Assembly (NCBI GenBank): GCA_040219515.1
Contig: JAVJSI010000008.1
Coordinates: 1-64,000 of the forward strand
DNA from: Acidimicrobiales bacterium
Lineage (GTDB): Bacteria > Actinomycetota > Acidimicrobiia > Acidimicrobiales > Aldehydirespiratoraceae
DNA length: 64,000 bases
Direction of reading: 5' to 3'
Shown: one piece after another, positions 8,244 to 15,933 of the stretch
Layout: each line of letters begins with the position of its first letter
Numbering within the stretch: position 1 is the first letter of the stretch
Program-made: the position numbers and the translations under genes
The notes under the pieces: generated by a model
The model's input: the letters and a program-made list of their open reading frames with translations, nothing else
Database searches by the model: none
What the model was told of the DNA's origin: nothing

Positions 8244-8728
8244 AAGCGCCAGTGTTGAAGGAAAGAGGGTTGAACCAGCGATCGGCTTCGACAGGGGCGA
8301 GCGATCGTGGCACCGTGCTGCTGTTGTTCCCGGCCGCCGCGCTGATCATGCTCCTGCTCGGTGCGATCGCCGTCGACGTCGCGCTCACCCAGGTGCGAGC
8401 CCGCGAACTCCAGTCCGTTGCCGCATCGGCGGCGAACGACGCCCTCGCCGCACTCGACGTGGTTCGGTTGCGCAACGGCGACGGCATCGTGATTGGCGAA
8501 CCGGCCGCCCGAACGATCGCCGAATCGTCCGTGGCGGCCGGATCGCTCTCCACCGCCAGTGTGGAAACGGTCGTCGTCACCACCGATGCGCAGGGTCGCA
8601 CGGTCATCGCCGTGACCCTGTCGCTCGATGTCGACCTCGTGATGGCGCCCGCCGTCGGGGACCTCGACCGGATCACGCTGCGCCGCACCGGACGGGCGAC
8701 GATCCTCGGATCCGAGCCTGGCCCCTGA
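8237..8728 (+). CDS. TadG/TadE-like pilus-locus membrane protein
   Basis: A 163-residue protein and the last gene of the locus. A basic leader with SDRG precedes a membrane helix (TVLLLFPAAALIMLLLGAIAVDVA) and QVRARELQSVAASAANDALAAL, which matches the TadG/TadE-like N-terminal pattern of helix plus Ala-rich amphipathic helix. The remainder is a small beta-rich extracytoplasmic domain, far shorter than proteobacterial TadG. The GTG at 8237 overlaps the previous stop by 7 bases. A TTG at 8270 is an alternative. It converges on cysM with only 19 bases between the stops. Confidence 0.72.
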   Translation: MLKAPVLKERGLNQRSASTGASDRGTVLLLFPAAALIMLLLGAIAVDVALTQVRARELQSVAASAANDALAALDVVRLRNGDGIVIGEPAARTIAESSVAAGSLSTASVETVVVTTDAQGRTVIAVTLSLDVDLVMAPAVGDLDRITLRRTGRATILGSEPGP

Positions 8729-8747
8729 CGGCGATCTTGCGCCGGTC

Positions 8748-9713
8748 CTAGAAGTAGATGATCTTCTGGGCCCGCTCGACCACTTCGTCGAGGTCGTCGG
8801 TCCACGCACCGGTGGACAGGTACTTCCATCCGCCGTCACAGACGATGAAGACGATCGTCGCCTCGGCCTCGGGGTCCTCGTCGCCGATCTTCTCGGCGGT
8901 GCGGGCCGCACCGGCCATGGCCGCGCCGGCAGAGATGCCGCTGAATATCCCGATCTCGCTGAGCCTGCGAACCCACTCGAGCGACTCCCGCGGGCGCACG
9001 ATGCGCTTGCCGTCGAGCAGGTCGGGGCCGCCCCACTTCTCGTAGACGGGCGGGATGTAGCCCTCGTCGAGATTGCGCAGCCCGTCGACCATCTCACCGA
9101 TGGGCGGTTCGACGGCAAGGATCTTGACGGCGGGGTTCTGTTCCTTGAGGTAGGTGCCGACGCCCATGAGCGTGCCGCTGGTGCCGAGCCCGGCCACGAA
9201 GTGGGTGACGTCGGGAACGTCGGCCCAGATCTCCGGACCGGTCGTGTCGTAGTGGGCCTGCGGGTTGGCCTCATTGGCGTACTGGTAGAGGAACACCCAC
9301 TCGGGATGTTCGTCGGCGAGGGCCTGGGCCCGACGCACTGCGCCGTTACTGCCCTCGGCGCCGGGCGAGTCGATGATCTCGGCGCCGAACACGGCGAGCA
9401 TCTGCCGGCGCTCGACGCTGACGTTCTCGGGCAGCACGATCTTGATCGGGTAGCCGCGCTCCTTGGCGATCATCGCCAGCGCGATGCCCGTGTTGCCCGA
9501 GCTCGGTTCGATCAGGGTCTTGCCCGGGGTGAGGGTGCCGTCGGCCTCGGCGGCCAGGATCATCGACCGGGCGATGCGGTCCTTCACCGAACCGCCGGGG
9601 TTCTGGCCCTCCATCTTGCCGAAGATGCGGACGCGGGGATTCGGACTCAGCCGGCTGACGTCGACCATCGGCGTGTTGCCGATCATGTCGAGCACCGAAT
9701 TGTGGATCACCAC
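8748..9713 (-). CDS. cysM: Cysteine synthase, CysM type (probably CysO/O-phosphoserine dependent)
   Basis: A 321-residue PLP enzyme of the cysteine synthase/CBS family. The Schiff-base lysine is in GGSVKDR (Lys44), the substrate-carboxylate loop is SSGNTG (71-76), and the phosphate-cup glycines are GLGTSG (175-180). The sequence is closest in my recollection to mycobacterial CysM, which makes cysteine from O-phosphoserine and a thiocarboxylated CysO protein rather than from O-acetylserine and sulfide. The LRNLDEGYIP segment around Arg213 and the DGGWKYLSTGA tail are features of that subgroup. A Mec-type JAMM protease gene lies 2 kb away, which supports this, but no cysO was found between them. 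The substrate call is therefore an inference. Confidence 0.88.
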   Translation of the reverse strand: MVIHNSVLDMIGNTPMVDVSRLSPNPRVRIFGKMEGQNPGGSVKDRIARSMILAAEADGTLTPGKTLIEPSSGNTGIALAMIAKERGYPIKIVLPENVSVERRQMLAVFGAEIIDSPGAEGSNGAVRRAQALADEHPEWVFLYQYANEANPQAHYDTTGPEIWADVPDVTHFVAGLGTSGTLMGVGTYLKEQNPAVKILAVEPPIGEMVDGLRNLDEGYIPPVYEKWGGPDLLDGKRIVRPRESLEWVRRLSEIGIFSGISAGAAMAGAARTAEKIGDEDPEAEATIVFIVCDGGWKYLSTGAWTDDLDEVVERAQKIIYF

Positions 9714-9800
9714 GAACGACTCCTAAATCCGACCATTTCACTCGGGATTGTAGTCGGTGGGAGTCCAGCGCCAACCCTCACGGTTGCCTATCGTCGGCCC

Positions 9801-11591
9801 ATGGGGACAACACACTCGCGGCTGAGTCGTAGGGAACGAATCGAGAGCGACCTGCGCATGTTGCAGGCGCTGGGCCGGATCGCCCCGGAGGCGGCGAAGA
9901 ATCGGGCCTCGAGCGCCTCGACCGTGGGGGTGCGCTTCGAGAAGGTGGTCGACCGCCGCCGTGATCACGTCGCGATCATCGATGCCAACGACGACGGCCG
10001 CGAGGTCACCTACGGGGAACTCGATGCCCACGCCAACCGCGTCGCCCATTGGGCCATCGCCCAGCAGCTCGGCAAGGGCGACGTGGTTGCGCTGCTCATG
10101 CACAACCGCCCCGAGTTCGTCGGCACCTGGCTCGGGCTCGCCAAGGTCGGGGTGGTCACCGCGCTCATCAACACGAACCTGACCGGCGAACCGTTGCGCC
10201 ACTCGATCGGCGTGTCCGGTGCGCAGCACCTGATCATCGATCCCGACCTCGCCGATCAGTGGGCCGAGGCCCGCACCGACGACGCGCTGACCGAATGGGA
10301 ATGGGGCAGCGACGCCGCCGAGACCGGGCTTGCGGACTACCGAGACGACCGGCCCGACGCGTCCGTGCGCGCGGGCTTGGTCAACGGCGATCCACTCTTC
10401 TTCATCTACACCAGCGGCACCACCGGGCTGCCCAAGGCCGCCCGCTTCAGCCACGGCAAATTCCTGACCGTCGCGGGCGGCGCCGCGGCCATGATCGGGT
10501 TCGGGGCCGACGATCGGATGTACGTCACCCTGCCGATGTACCACACCGCCGGCGGCGTGATGGCCCTCGGAGCGGCCCTGCTGACGGGGGGCACCGCCAT
10601 CAGCACCCGTCGGTTCTCCGCCAGCCGTTTCTGGGACGACTGTGCCCGCTTCGGGGCCACCGCCTTCCAGTACATCGGTGAGCTCTGCCGCTACCTGGCC
10701 AACAGCCCCAGCCATCCGCTCGAACGGGCCCACCAGCTGCGGGTGTGCGTCGGCAACGGACTGCGGCCCGACGTGTGGCCCACCTTCCAGGACCGTTTCG
10801 GGCTCCCGAGGATCATCGAGTTCTACGGCGCCACCGAGGGGACCGGCTCGCTGGTGAACCTCGACAATCGCATCGGTGCGATCGGCCGGCTACGCCCCGC
10901 GCTGGCCAAGCGGATGGGGATCCATCTCGTGCGCTACGACGTCGCCGCCGACGAACTCGAGCGCGACGCGCAGGGCCATGTGATCGAGGTCGGGCCGAAC
11001 GAGCCGGGCGAGGCGATCATGCGCATCACCAGCGTCACGCCGTTCGAGGGCTACTCCGACGACGAGGCCAGCGAACGCAAGGTGCTGCGCAACGCGTTCA
11101 AGGACGGCGACGCCTACTTCCGCACCGGCGACCTGCTGAGCTGCGACGAGGACGGCTACTACTTCTTCGTCGACCGGGTCGGTGACACCTTCCGTTGGAA
11201 GGGCGAGAACGTCTCGACGGCGGAGGTCGCCGCCGTCCTCGGAGCCTGCGACGGCGTGCTCGAGGCGAACGTCTACGGGGTGGAGGTACCCGGCACCGAC
11301 GGCCGCGCCGGGATGGCCACCGTCGTGGTCGACGACGAGTTCTCGCCGGAAGCCGCGGCCGGTCACGTCGCGGCCAATCTGGCGGCCTACGCCCGGCCGA
11401 TGTTCCTGCGCCTGCAGACCGAGGTCGAGATCACCACCACGTTCAAACACCGCAAGAAGGACGCCGTCGCCGAGGGGTTCGATCCCGCGCTCCCCGACCC
11501 GATCTGGTTCTTCGATGCCAACGCGGAGACTTACGTCCCCCTCGACACCGATCTCCACGCCCGCATCCTCGCCGGCGCCATCCGCCTCTGA
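9801..11591 (+). CDS. Long-chain fatty acyl-CoA synthetase (FATP/FadD6-like)
   Basis: A 596-residue AMP-binding (ANL) enzyme that activates fatty acids to acyl-CoA through an acyl-adenylate. The P-loop is YTSGTTGLPK (about 203-212). The A5 motif is EFYGATEG, and the A7/A8 region is YFRTGDLL...FFVDRVGDTFRWKGENVSTAEV, typical of very-long-chain/FATP-type ligases. The catalytic-lysine region FKHRKKD is near the C-terminus. The ATG at 9801 follows a long open frame that is a shadow of cysM. The gene is divergent from cysM, with 87 bases between the starts, and convergent with the JAMM protease gene. It interrupts what is a mec-cysO-cysM operon in mycobacteria. The chain-length preference cannot be read from the sequence. 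Confidence 0.88.
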   Translation: MGTTHSRLSRRERIESDLRMLQALGRIAPEAAKNRASSASTVGVRFEKVVDRRRDHVAIIDANDDGREVTYGELDAHANRVAHWAIAQQLGKGDVVALLMHNRPEFVGTWLGLAKVGVVTALINTNLTGEPLRHSIGVSGAQHLIIDPDLADQWAEARTDDALTEWEWGSDAAETGLADYRDDRPDASVRAGLVNGDPLFFIYTSGTTGLPKAARFSHGKFLTVAGGAAAMIGFGADDRMYVTLPMYHTAGGVMALGAALLTGGTAISTRRFSASRFWDDCARFGATAFQYIGELCRYLANSPSHPLERAHQLRVCVGNGLRPDVWPTFQDRFGLPRIIEFYGATEGTGSLVNLDNRIGAIGRLRPALAKRMGIHLVRYDVAADELERDAQGHVIEVGPNEPGEAIMRITSVTPFEGYSDDEASERKVLRNAFKDGDAYFRTGDLLSCDEDGYYFFVDRVGDTFRWKGENVSTAEVAAVLGACDGVLEANVYGVEVPGTDGRAGMATVVVDDEFSPEAAAGHVAANLAAYARPMFLRLQTEVEITTTFKHRKKDAVAEGFDPALPDPIWFFDANAETYVPLDTDLHARILAGAIRL

Positions 11592-11633
11592 CCCCCCCCA
11601 TCACATCCCCCCAGCCCCTTCTCGAGGCTTCTC

Positions 11634-11672
11634 GAGGCGAGTTGACCACCGCGGCGGTGGTGAAGTCGCCTC
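11634..11672. terminator. Bidirectional terminator hairpin between convergent genes
   Basis: Outer stem GAGGCGA (11634-11640) pairs with TCGCCTC (11666-11672), and inner stem CCACC (11646-11650) pairs with GGTGG (11656-11660). AATTT follows immediately and a TTTT run lies some 15 bases later on the plus strand. It sits in the 111-base gap between the converging acyl-CoA synthetase and JAMM protease genes, where a shared terminator is expected. Confidence 0.6.
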
Positions 11673-11702
11673 AATTTCGGGGGTTTTGGGACGGGGTGAG
11701 GG

Positions 11703-12119
11703 TCAGGGGTGGATGGTGACGGGTTCTTCGGTGATGTCGCCGTCGAGGATGCGATAGCTGCGTAGCGACGGATCGGGGTGCTTGAGCGAGACGATGACGA
11801 ACCGCCAGGCCCCGAACGGGTCGAACCGGGCGGCGTCGGCGACGTCGGTGGGCGACGGATAGTTCGTGGTGTGCGTGTGGGAGTGCATCACCCCGATCAC
11901 CGCGATGCCGGCGTCGTCAGCGGTGCGCTCGACGTCCATCATCTCCTGGCCGTCGAGCTGATAGATCTGGCTGGACTTCGCCGCGTTGGTCATCGGGAAG
12001 AACCGCTCGACGCGGTCGCCACCGAACGGTCCGGCGAAGAGCCCGCACGCTTCATCGGGTAGACCGAGGATGGCATGGCCGATCATCTCGGCGTGGATGG
12101 ACTCGGGAATCTCCAGCAC
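11703..12119 (-). CDS. mec: Mec-type JAMM/M67 metalloprotease
   Basis: A 138-residue zinc-dependent JAMM (MPN+) protease. The motif is complete: Glu23 (LPDEACGL), then His79-x-His81 with seven residues to Ser89 and two more to Asp92 (MHSHTHTTNYPSPTD). In mycobacteria the homologue Mec(+) removes the newly made cysteine from the C-terminus of CysO, completing the CysM pathway. The size and the EACGL opening match that group. The gene reads leftward, opposite to the acyl-CoA synthetase that separates it from cysM. CysO itself, a small beta-grasp protein ending in Gly-Gly, is not visible here. Other M67 proteins act on ubiquitin-like substrates, so the exact substrate is inferred. Confidence 0.85.
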   Translation of the reverse strand: MLEIPESIHAEMIGHAILGLPDEACGLFAGPFGGDRVERFFPMTNAAKSSQIYQLDGQEMMDVERTADDAGIAVIGVMHSHTHTTNYPSPTDVADAARFDPFGAWRFVIVSLKHPDPSLRSYRILDGDITEEPVTIHP

Positions 12120-12135
12120 GCGGCCGAGGGTAGCG

Positions 12136-13527
12136 TCAGGACGCGGCGTCGAGAAGGTCGGTGAGCGGCACGAGCGAACCGTTCTCGCCGACGGTCGAGT
12201 CCCATTCCGACAGCCGGAATCCGTCGTTGGCGTCGGGCTTGCCAGGGCCCAACGATGCGTAGACGAGACCCGGCACGTCGATGTCGCCGAGCCCTTCGTA
12301 GGCCGCCCGGACGGCGTCCGGGGTCAACTCGGGGCCGGCCGCGTTCATCACGATCTCGAACACCGCCAGCCAGCGACACGCCTGGCCGAGGGCCGTGTCC
12401 CACCGTTCGTCACCCTCGCCGACGTCCAACGGTCCGAGCACGTCGATCTCGGGGTGGGCGTCGGTGAACTGCTTCACGCACGCCACCATGCCCTCATCGG
12501 CCCACCCTTCTTCGGCGCTGAGGCCCGCAAGGGTGATGGCGCCGTCGGCGTCGGATCGATCGACCGTCGTGCCGAGGTTCACGAGCTGATCCGCCGTGAC
12601 CACCCAGATCTCCTGCTCGAGCGCGTTGCGTCCGATGCCGCGAATCGCACCGGTGGTGTCGCCGTTGATGATGATCACCTCGGCTCCCTCGGAGCGGATC
12701 TTCTCGGACGTCGTGTCCCAGTATCGATCCTCCTCGAGCACGTCGTCCTCCGACACCGTGTTCACGGAGGTGACCACCACGTCGAGTCCGAGGTCGTCGA
12801 GGATCGGAACGATGACCTCGAGGGTCTCACTCTCGTTCTCGTTTCCGCTCACCACCGCAACCTTCTGTCCGTCGACGTAGCCGGCCTGATCGAGCAGGTC
12901 GAAGAAGATGGGAATACGACGGCGGCCGGCCGTTGTGTCAGCCACCCACACGCTCTTGGCGTCCGCCAGGAGATCAATGGTCATCGTGCCGTTGAACACG
13001 ACGAGGTCCTCCTGCTGGGTCAAACAGGGGGTGGCCGGCTCGGCCGGCCCGAGGAACGCGCCGACCACGGCGAAGACTTCACGGTCCTCGGTCATCTTCA
13101 GGCAGGCTTCCTCTGCCTCGATGGCGAGCGCCGGGTTGTAGAACGCGAGTTCGGCGTCGACCTGGCGACCGGCGACGCCGCCACGCTCGTTCAGCTGCTC
13201 GATGTAGAACTCCCAGACCAGCCGCTGATCGCCCCAGCCGAAGTCCTGGAGTCCCATCTCCTTCAGCGCGTCGAAGTCGAGGATCGAGACGCCGATGCTC
13301 ACCGTGTCCTCGGTGACGCCCTTCCAGGACGCGGTGAGTGGAACATCAGCGGCGGTGGTGGTCGTGTCGTCGACCACGGTGGTCGTGGTGTCGTCCACGG
13401 CCGTACTCGTCGGATTCTCGGCCGCCGTCGTCGACGGCGGGTCGGCCGTCGTCTCGTCATCCCCGCAGGCCATGGCGACCAGCGCCAGGGCCACCACCGT
13501 CACGACCAGCTTCACCAGCGTTTTCAT
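12136..13527 (-). CDS. ABC-transporter-type substrate-binding lipoprotein (periplasmic-binding type 1 fold)
   Basis: A 463-residue secreted protein. The ATG at 13527 gives a proper signal (MKTLVKLVVTVVALALVAMAC) with a lipidation cysteine at residue 21 and a GGGGGA ribosome site upstream; the longer frame adds an unlikely N-terminus. A Thr/Ser/Asp-rich linker with TTTT runs spans residues 25-60. The rest is a type 1 periplasmic-binding fold like the branched-chain amino-acid receptor family. It includes VSIGVSILDFDAL, GGVAGRQVDAELAFYNP and VVGAFLGPAEPA. No permease or ATPase gene is adjacent, so it may serve a distant transporter or a sensing role. The ligand is unknown. Confidence 0.82.
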   Translation of the reverse strand: MKTLVKLVVTVVALALVAMACGDDETTADPPSTTAAENPTSTAVDDTTTTVVDDTTTTAADVPLTASWKGVTEDTVSIGVSILDFDALKEMGLQDFGWGDQRLVWEFYIEQLNERGGVAGRQVDAELAFYNPALAIEAEEACLKMTEDREVFAVVGAFLGPAEPATPCLTQQEDLVVFNGTMTIDLLADAKSVWVADTTAGRRRIPIFFDLLDQAGYVDGQKVAVVSGNENESETLEVIVPILDDLGLDVVVTSVNTVSEDDVLEEDRYWDTTSEKIRSEGAEVIIINGDTTGAIRGIGRNALEQEIWVVTADQLVNLGTTVDRSDADGAITLAGLSAEEGWADEGMVACVKQFTDAHPEIDVLGPLDVGEGDERWDTALGQACRWLAVFEIVMNAAGPELTPDAVRAAYEGLGDIDVPGLVYASLGPGKPDANDGFRLSEWDSTVGENGSLVPLTDLLDAAS

Positions 13528-13597
13528 CGAATGTCCCCCGGTCGAGACCGTAGCAATCCCGCCACCGTCACGACAGCGGACGGATACGGTGAGTACG

Positions 13598-14098
13598 ATG
13601 GCCAAGTCACAGAAGAAGCGCGACATTCCCGCCGGGGCCACCGCCGTGGCCACCAATCGCGTCGCTCGTCGTGACTACGACATCATCGACACGCTGGAAG
13701 TCGGCATCCAGCTGCGCGGCAGCGAAGTGAAGTCGTTGCGCGAGAGCAAGGTGCAGTTGGCCGAGGCGTTCGTCATCCACTACCAGGCCGAGTTCTGGCT
13801 CGTCGGCCTCCACATCTCGGCCTACTCGCACTCCGCCGCGGCGTTCGCTCACGAGACCGATCGCCGGCGCAAGCTGCTGGCCCATCGTGGGGAGATCGAA
13901 CGGTGGGCCGCCCGCCTCGACCGCGAACACCTCACCATGGTGCCACTCGCCCTCTACTTCATCGGGGGTCGGGCCAAGCTCGAGATCGCGCTGGCCCGAG
14001 GCAAGAGCCAGACCGACAAGCGCCACGACATCGCCAAGCGCGATGCACAGCGCGAGGCGGACCGCGCCATGTCCCGCCAGCGCAGCGGCAAGTACTGA
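13598..14098 (+). CDS. smpB: SmpB, tmRNA-binding protein
   Basis: A 166-residue OB-fold RNA-binding protein that carries tmRNA to stalled ribosomes. Characteristic segments are VATNRVARRDYDIIDTLEVGIQLRGSEVKSLR, AEFWLVGLHISAYSHSA and LALYFIGGRAKLEIALARGK. The basic tail (KRHDIAKRDAQREADRAM) reaches into the decoding centre in the family. The ATG at 13598 starts at MAKSQKK; the open frame further upstream is antisense to the lipoprotein gene. The ssrA gene lies about 1.4 kb downstream, separated only by a P450 gene on the other strand. The pair is therefore close but not adjacent. Confidence 0.96.
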   Translation: MAKSQKKRDIPAGATAVATNRVARRDYDIIDTLEVGIQLRGSEVKSLRESKVQLAEAFVIHYQAEFWLVGLHISAYSHSAAAFAHETDRRRKLLAHRGEIERWAARLDREHLTMVPLALYFIGGRAKLEIALARGKSQTDKRHDIAKRDAQREADRAMSRQRSGKY

Positions 14099-14111
14099 GC
14101 TGCTCTGCCGG

Positions 14112-15371
14112 TCAGCCGGCGGGGAAGCTGAGCGGCATCAGGCGGGGGCCTCGCACCTGGCCACCCGACCACTTCATCGGGCCTCGATCGCTGACGTGGA
14201 ACTCGGGGATCCGCTCGAGCCACACCCGCACGGCGGTGGTCATCTCGAGGCGGGCCAGGTTCGACCCAGCACATCGATGGATGCCCGAGCCGAATGCCAC
14301 GTGACGATTGCGCTCGCGGTCGATGATGAACTCGTCGGGGTTCTCGAAGTGCTCGGGGTCGTGGCAGGCGGCCGGGAAGTTCATCAGGACCTTGTCGCCG
14401 GGCGAGAAGTGCACGCCGTTGTAGTCGATGTCGGCATCGGCCACCCGGGCCATGGTGACCGGTGCGTAGTAGCGGAGGAACTCCTCGATGGCCGTGGGCA
14501 GCAGTTCCGGCTCGGCGTTGAGCCGGGCCCGATCGTCAGGATGGGTACCGAGGTGCCACAGCGCCGAGCCGATCGAACTCCAGGTCGTGTCGATGCCGGC
14601 GACGACCAGCAGATTGCAGATGCCCACGACGACGCCGGGGGTGATCTCCGCGTCGGGGTCGTCGAGCTCCATGAACAACAGCTCGCTGATCAGGTCCTCC
14701 TGCGGATCGGCCTGGCGCTTCGCCACCTCGGCGCCCAGGAAGCCCAGCATCTCGGTGCGGGCCTGCAACCGCCGCGCCGGGTCGAAGAGGCCGTCGCCGA
14801 GCAGGTCGTTCACCCAGCCGACGAAGGTGTCGGCCATGCCACCGTCGATGCCGATGAGATGGGCGATGACGCGGGGCGGGATCTGCTGGGCGTAGTCGAC
14901 GGCGCCGTCGCATTCCCCCGCGTCGATGAACCCGTCGATCAGCTCGTGGCAGAGCGACTCGGTGAAGTCGTGGTATTTCCCCACCGTCTTCGGGGAGAAG
15001 GCGGGCAGGATCATGCGCCGTGTCCAGGTCTGGATGGGCGGATCGGCCGAGATCGGCGCCGCGGCGATCTGCTGTTCGTAGCGGGACAGCTTGGGAAACC
15101 CGACCGGCGGGGGCATCACCAGCGGGCGCCGATTGGAGAGCTCGGGCACCATCTTCGCGAGCGCACGGATGTCGTCGAACGCCGTGGGATTCCACGACCC
15201 GCCCAGCCGTTCGGTGTGCGCGATCGGGCACCTCTTGCGCATCTCGGCCCAGATCGGCACCGGATTCTCGATGTAGGCCTCGTCGCGGATGTCGTAGTCG
15301 GTCGTCCAGTCCTCGACCGGACCGCCGTGGGCCCACAGGTCCTCGAGCGACGATTTCGGCGTCTCCGTCAT
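14112..15371 (-). CDS. Cytochrome P450
   Basis: A 419-residue soluble bacterial P450 monooxygenase. The haem-binding loop FGSGIHRCAGSNLA puts the axial cysteine at residue 367. The I-helix oxygen-activation motif is AGIDTT, and the K-helix ExxR is in EEFLRYYAPV. The PP-x-x-x-W region near residue 112 is typical of actinomycete CYPs. The substrate is unknown, and no ferredoxin or reductase gene is adjacent, so electrons must come from elsewhere. The gene reads leftward between smpB and ssrA, an unusual place for a P450. This suggests insertion between two genes that usually stay close. Confidence 0.93.
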   Translation of the reverse strand: MTETPKSSLEDLWAHGGPVEDWTTDYDIRDEAYIENPVPIWAEMRKRCPIAHTERLGGSWNPTAFDDIRALAKMVPELSNRRPLVMPPPVGFPKLSRYEQQIAAAPISADPPIQTWTRRMILPAFSPKTVGKYHDFTESLCHELIDGFIDAGECDGAVDYAQQIPPRVIAHLIGIDGGMADTFVGWVNDLLGDGLFDPARRLQARTEMLGFLGAEVAKRQADPQEDLISELLFMELDDPDAEITPGVVVGICNLLVVAGIDTTWSSIGSALWHLGTHPDDRARLNAEPELLPTAIEEFLRYYAPVTMARVADADIDYNGVHFSPGDKVLMNFPAACHDPEHFENPDEFIIDRERNRHVAFGSGIHRCAGSNLARLEMTTAVRVWLERIPEFHVSDRGPMKWSGGQVRGPRLMPLSFPAG

Positions 15372-15484
15372 GATCGAAAGGTAGCTCGCGAGACGCCGAC
15401 GTGTATCGGAGCGCTACCATTGGACCACGCCGCTCCCGGTATCCCGAGAGTGGTCGCTACTTGACAATCGATACGCAGCACAAC

Positions 15485-15873
15485 GGGGCTGATCGGTTTC
15501 GACGTTGGGAACCGGATGCAACAACGTGCGACCAGAGTTGCTCAGACTCTCAAAACGGGGCAACAACAGAGACGCCGATTCGGACGATCTCGCTCTCGCA
15601 GCCTGACCTAGTCAGTTTGTAGAGAGTCATCGCGACCAGCAATGGCACGCGGGGCCTGACCATCGCAGCCTGTCACCAGAAGCGGTGGTGGACCGTAGGG
15701 AAAGACCACTGACCGCAGGCAAAGACCGCTGACCCAGGGGAAAGACCCAGTGGTAGGGCCCTCGTGGCCCTCCTGACCCGGCAGGGTGGCAGCCACAAGC
15801 CACGTTCACGGGAATGGTCGTAGCGCGGTGGGCAACCACCTGACGGACGAGGGTTCGATTCCCTCCAGCTCCA
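15485..15873 (+). ncRNA. ssrA: Transfer-messenger RNA (tmRNA)
   Basis: A 389-base tmRNA that rescues stalled ribosomes and tags the nascent chain. The 5' end GGGGCTGATCGGTTTCGACG and the 3' GGTTCGATTCCCTCCAGCTCCA are diagnostic. The seven-base acceptor stem (GGGGCTG with CAGCTCC) pairs fully with one G-U. The discriminator A at 15873 is followed by CGG, so the CCA end is not encoded and must be added. The T-arm is GAGGGTTCGATTCCCTC. The coding part ends at a TGA at 15604-15606. The pseudoknot region between 15620 and 15790 includes repeated GGGAAAGACC/GCAAAGACC units. The RNA is a single uninterrupted molecule, not the two-piece form. Confidence 0.95.
15559..15606 (+). other. tmRNA proteolysis-tag reading frame
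   Basis: The in-frame tag read back from TGA (15604-15606) is GNNRDADSDDLALAA if the resume codon is GGC at 15559. The C-terminal LALAA is the part recognised by ClpXP-type proteases. The start of the tag is less certain than its end, because the resume codon is set by upstream structure. GGC is the best placed codon but is a less common choice than GCA/GCC. Confidence 0.7.
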
Positions 15874-15894
15874 CGGGAACCCTCGGGGTTCCAT

Positions 15895-15923
15895 GGAGTT
15901 CCGGGCCCAGAGCCCGGAACTCC
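15895..15923 (+). terminator. Terminator hairpin after ssrA
   Basis: A perfect 12-base stem (15895-15906 with 15912-15923; GGAGTTCCGGGC arm) has a five-base loop and is followed by CGATCTTT. A smaller GGAACC/GGTTCC stem lies just before it. It ends ssrA transcription, and it also lies next to the stop of the leftward glycosyltransferase gene, so it may act in both directions. Confidence 0.7.
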
Positions 15924-15933
15924 CGATCTTTCG

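Noticed and set aside
15461-15466. TTGACA as the -35 box of the ssrA promoter
   Set aside because: It lies only about 19-24 bases before the mature 5' end, so a matching -10 box would fall inside the RNA. No convincing alternative could be assigned.
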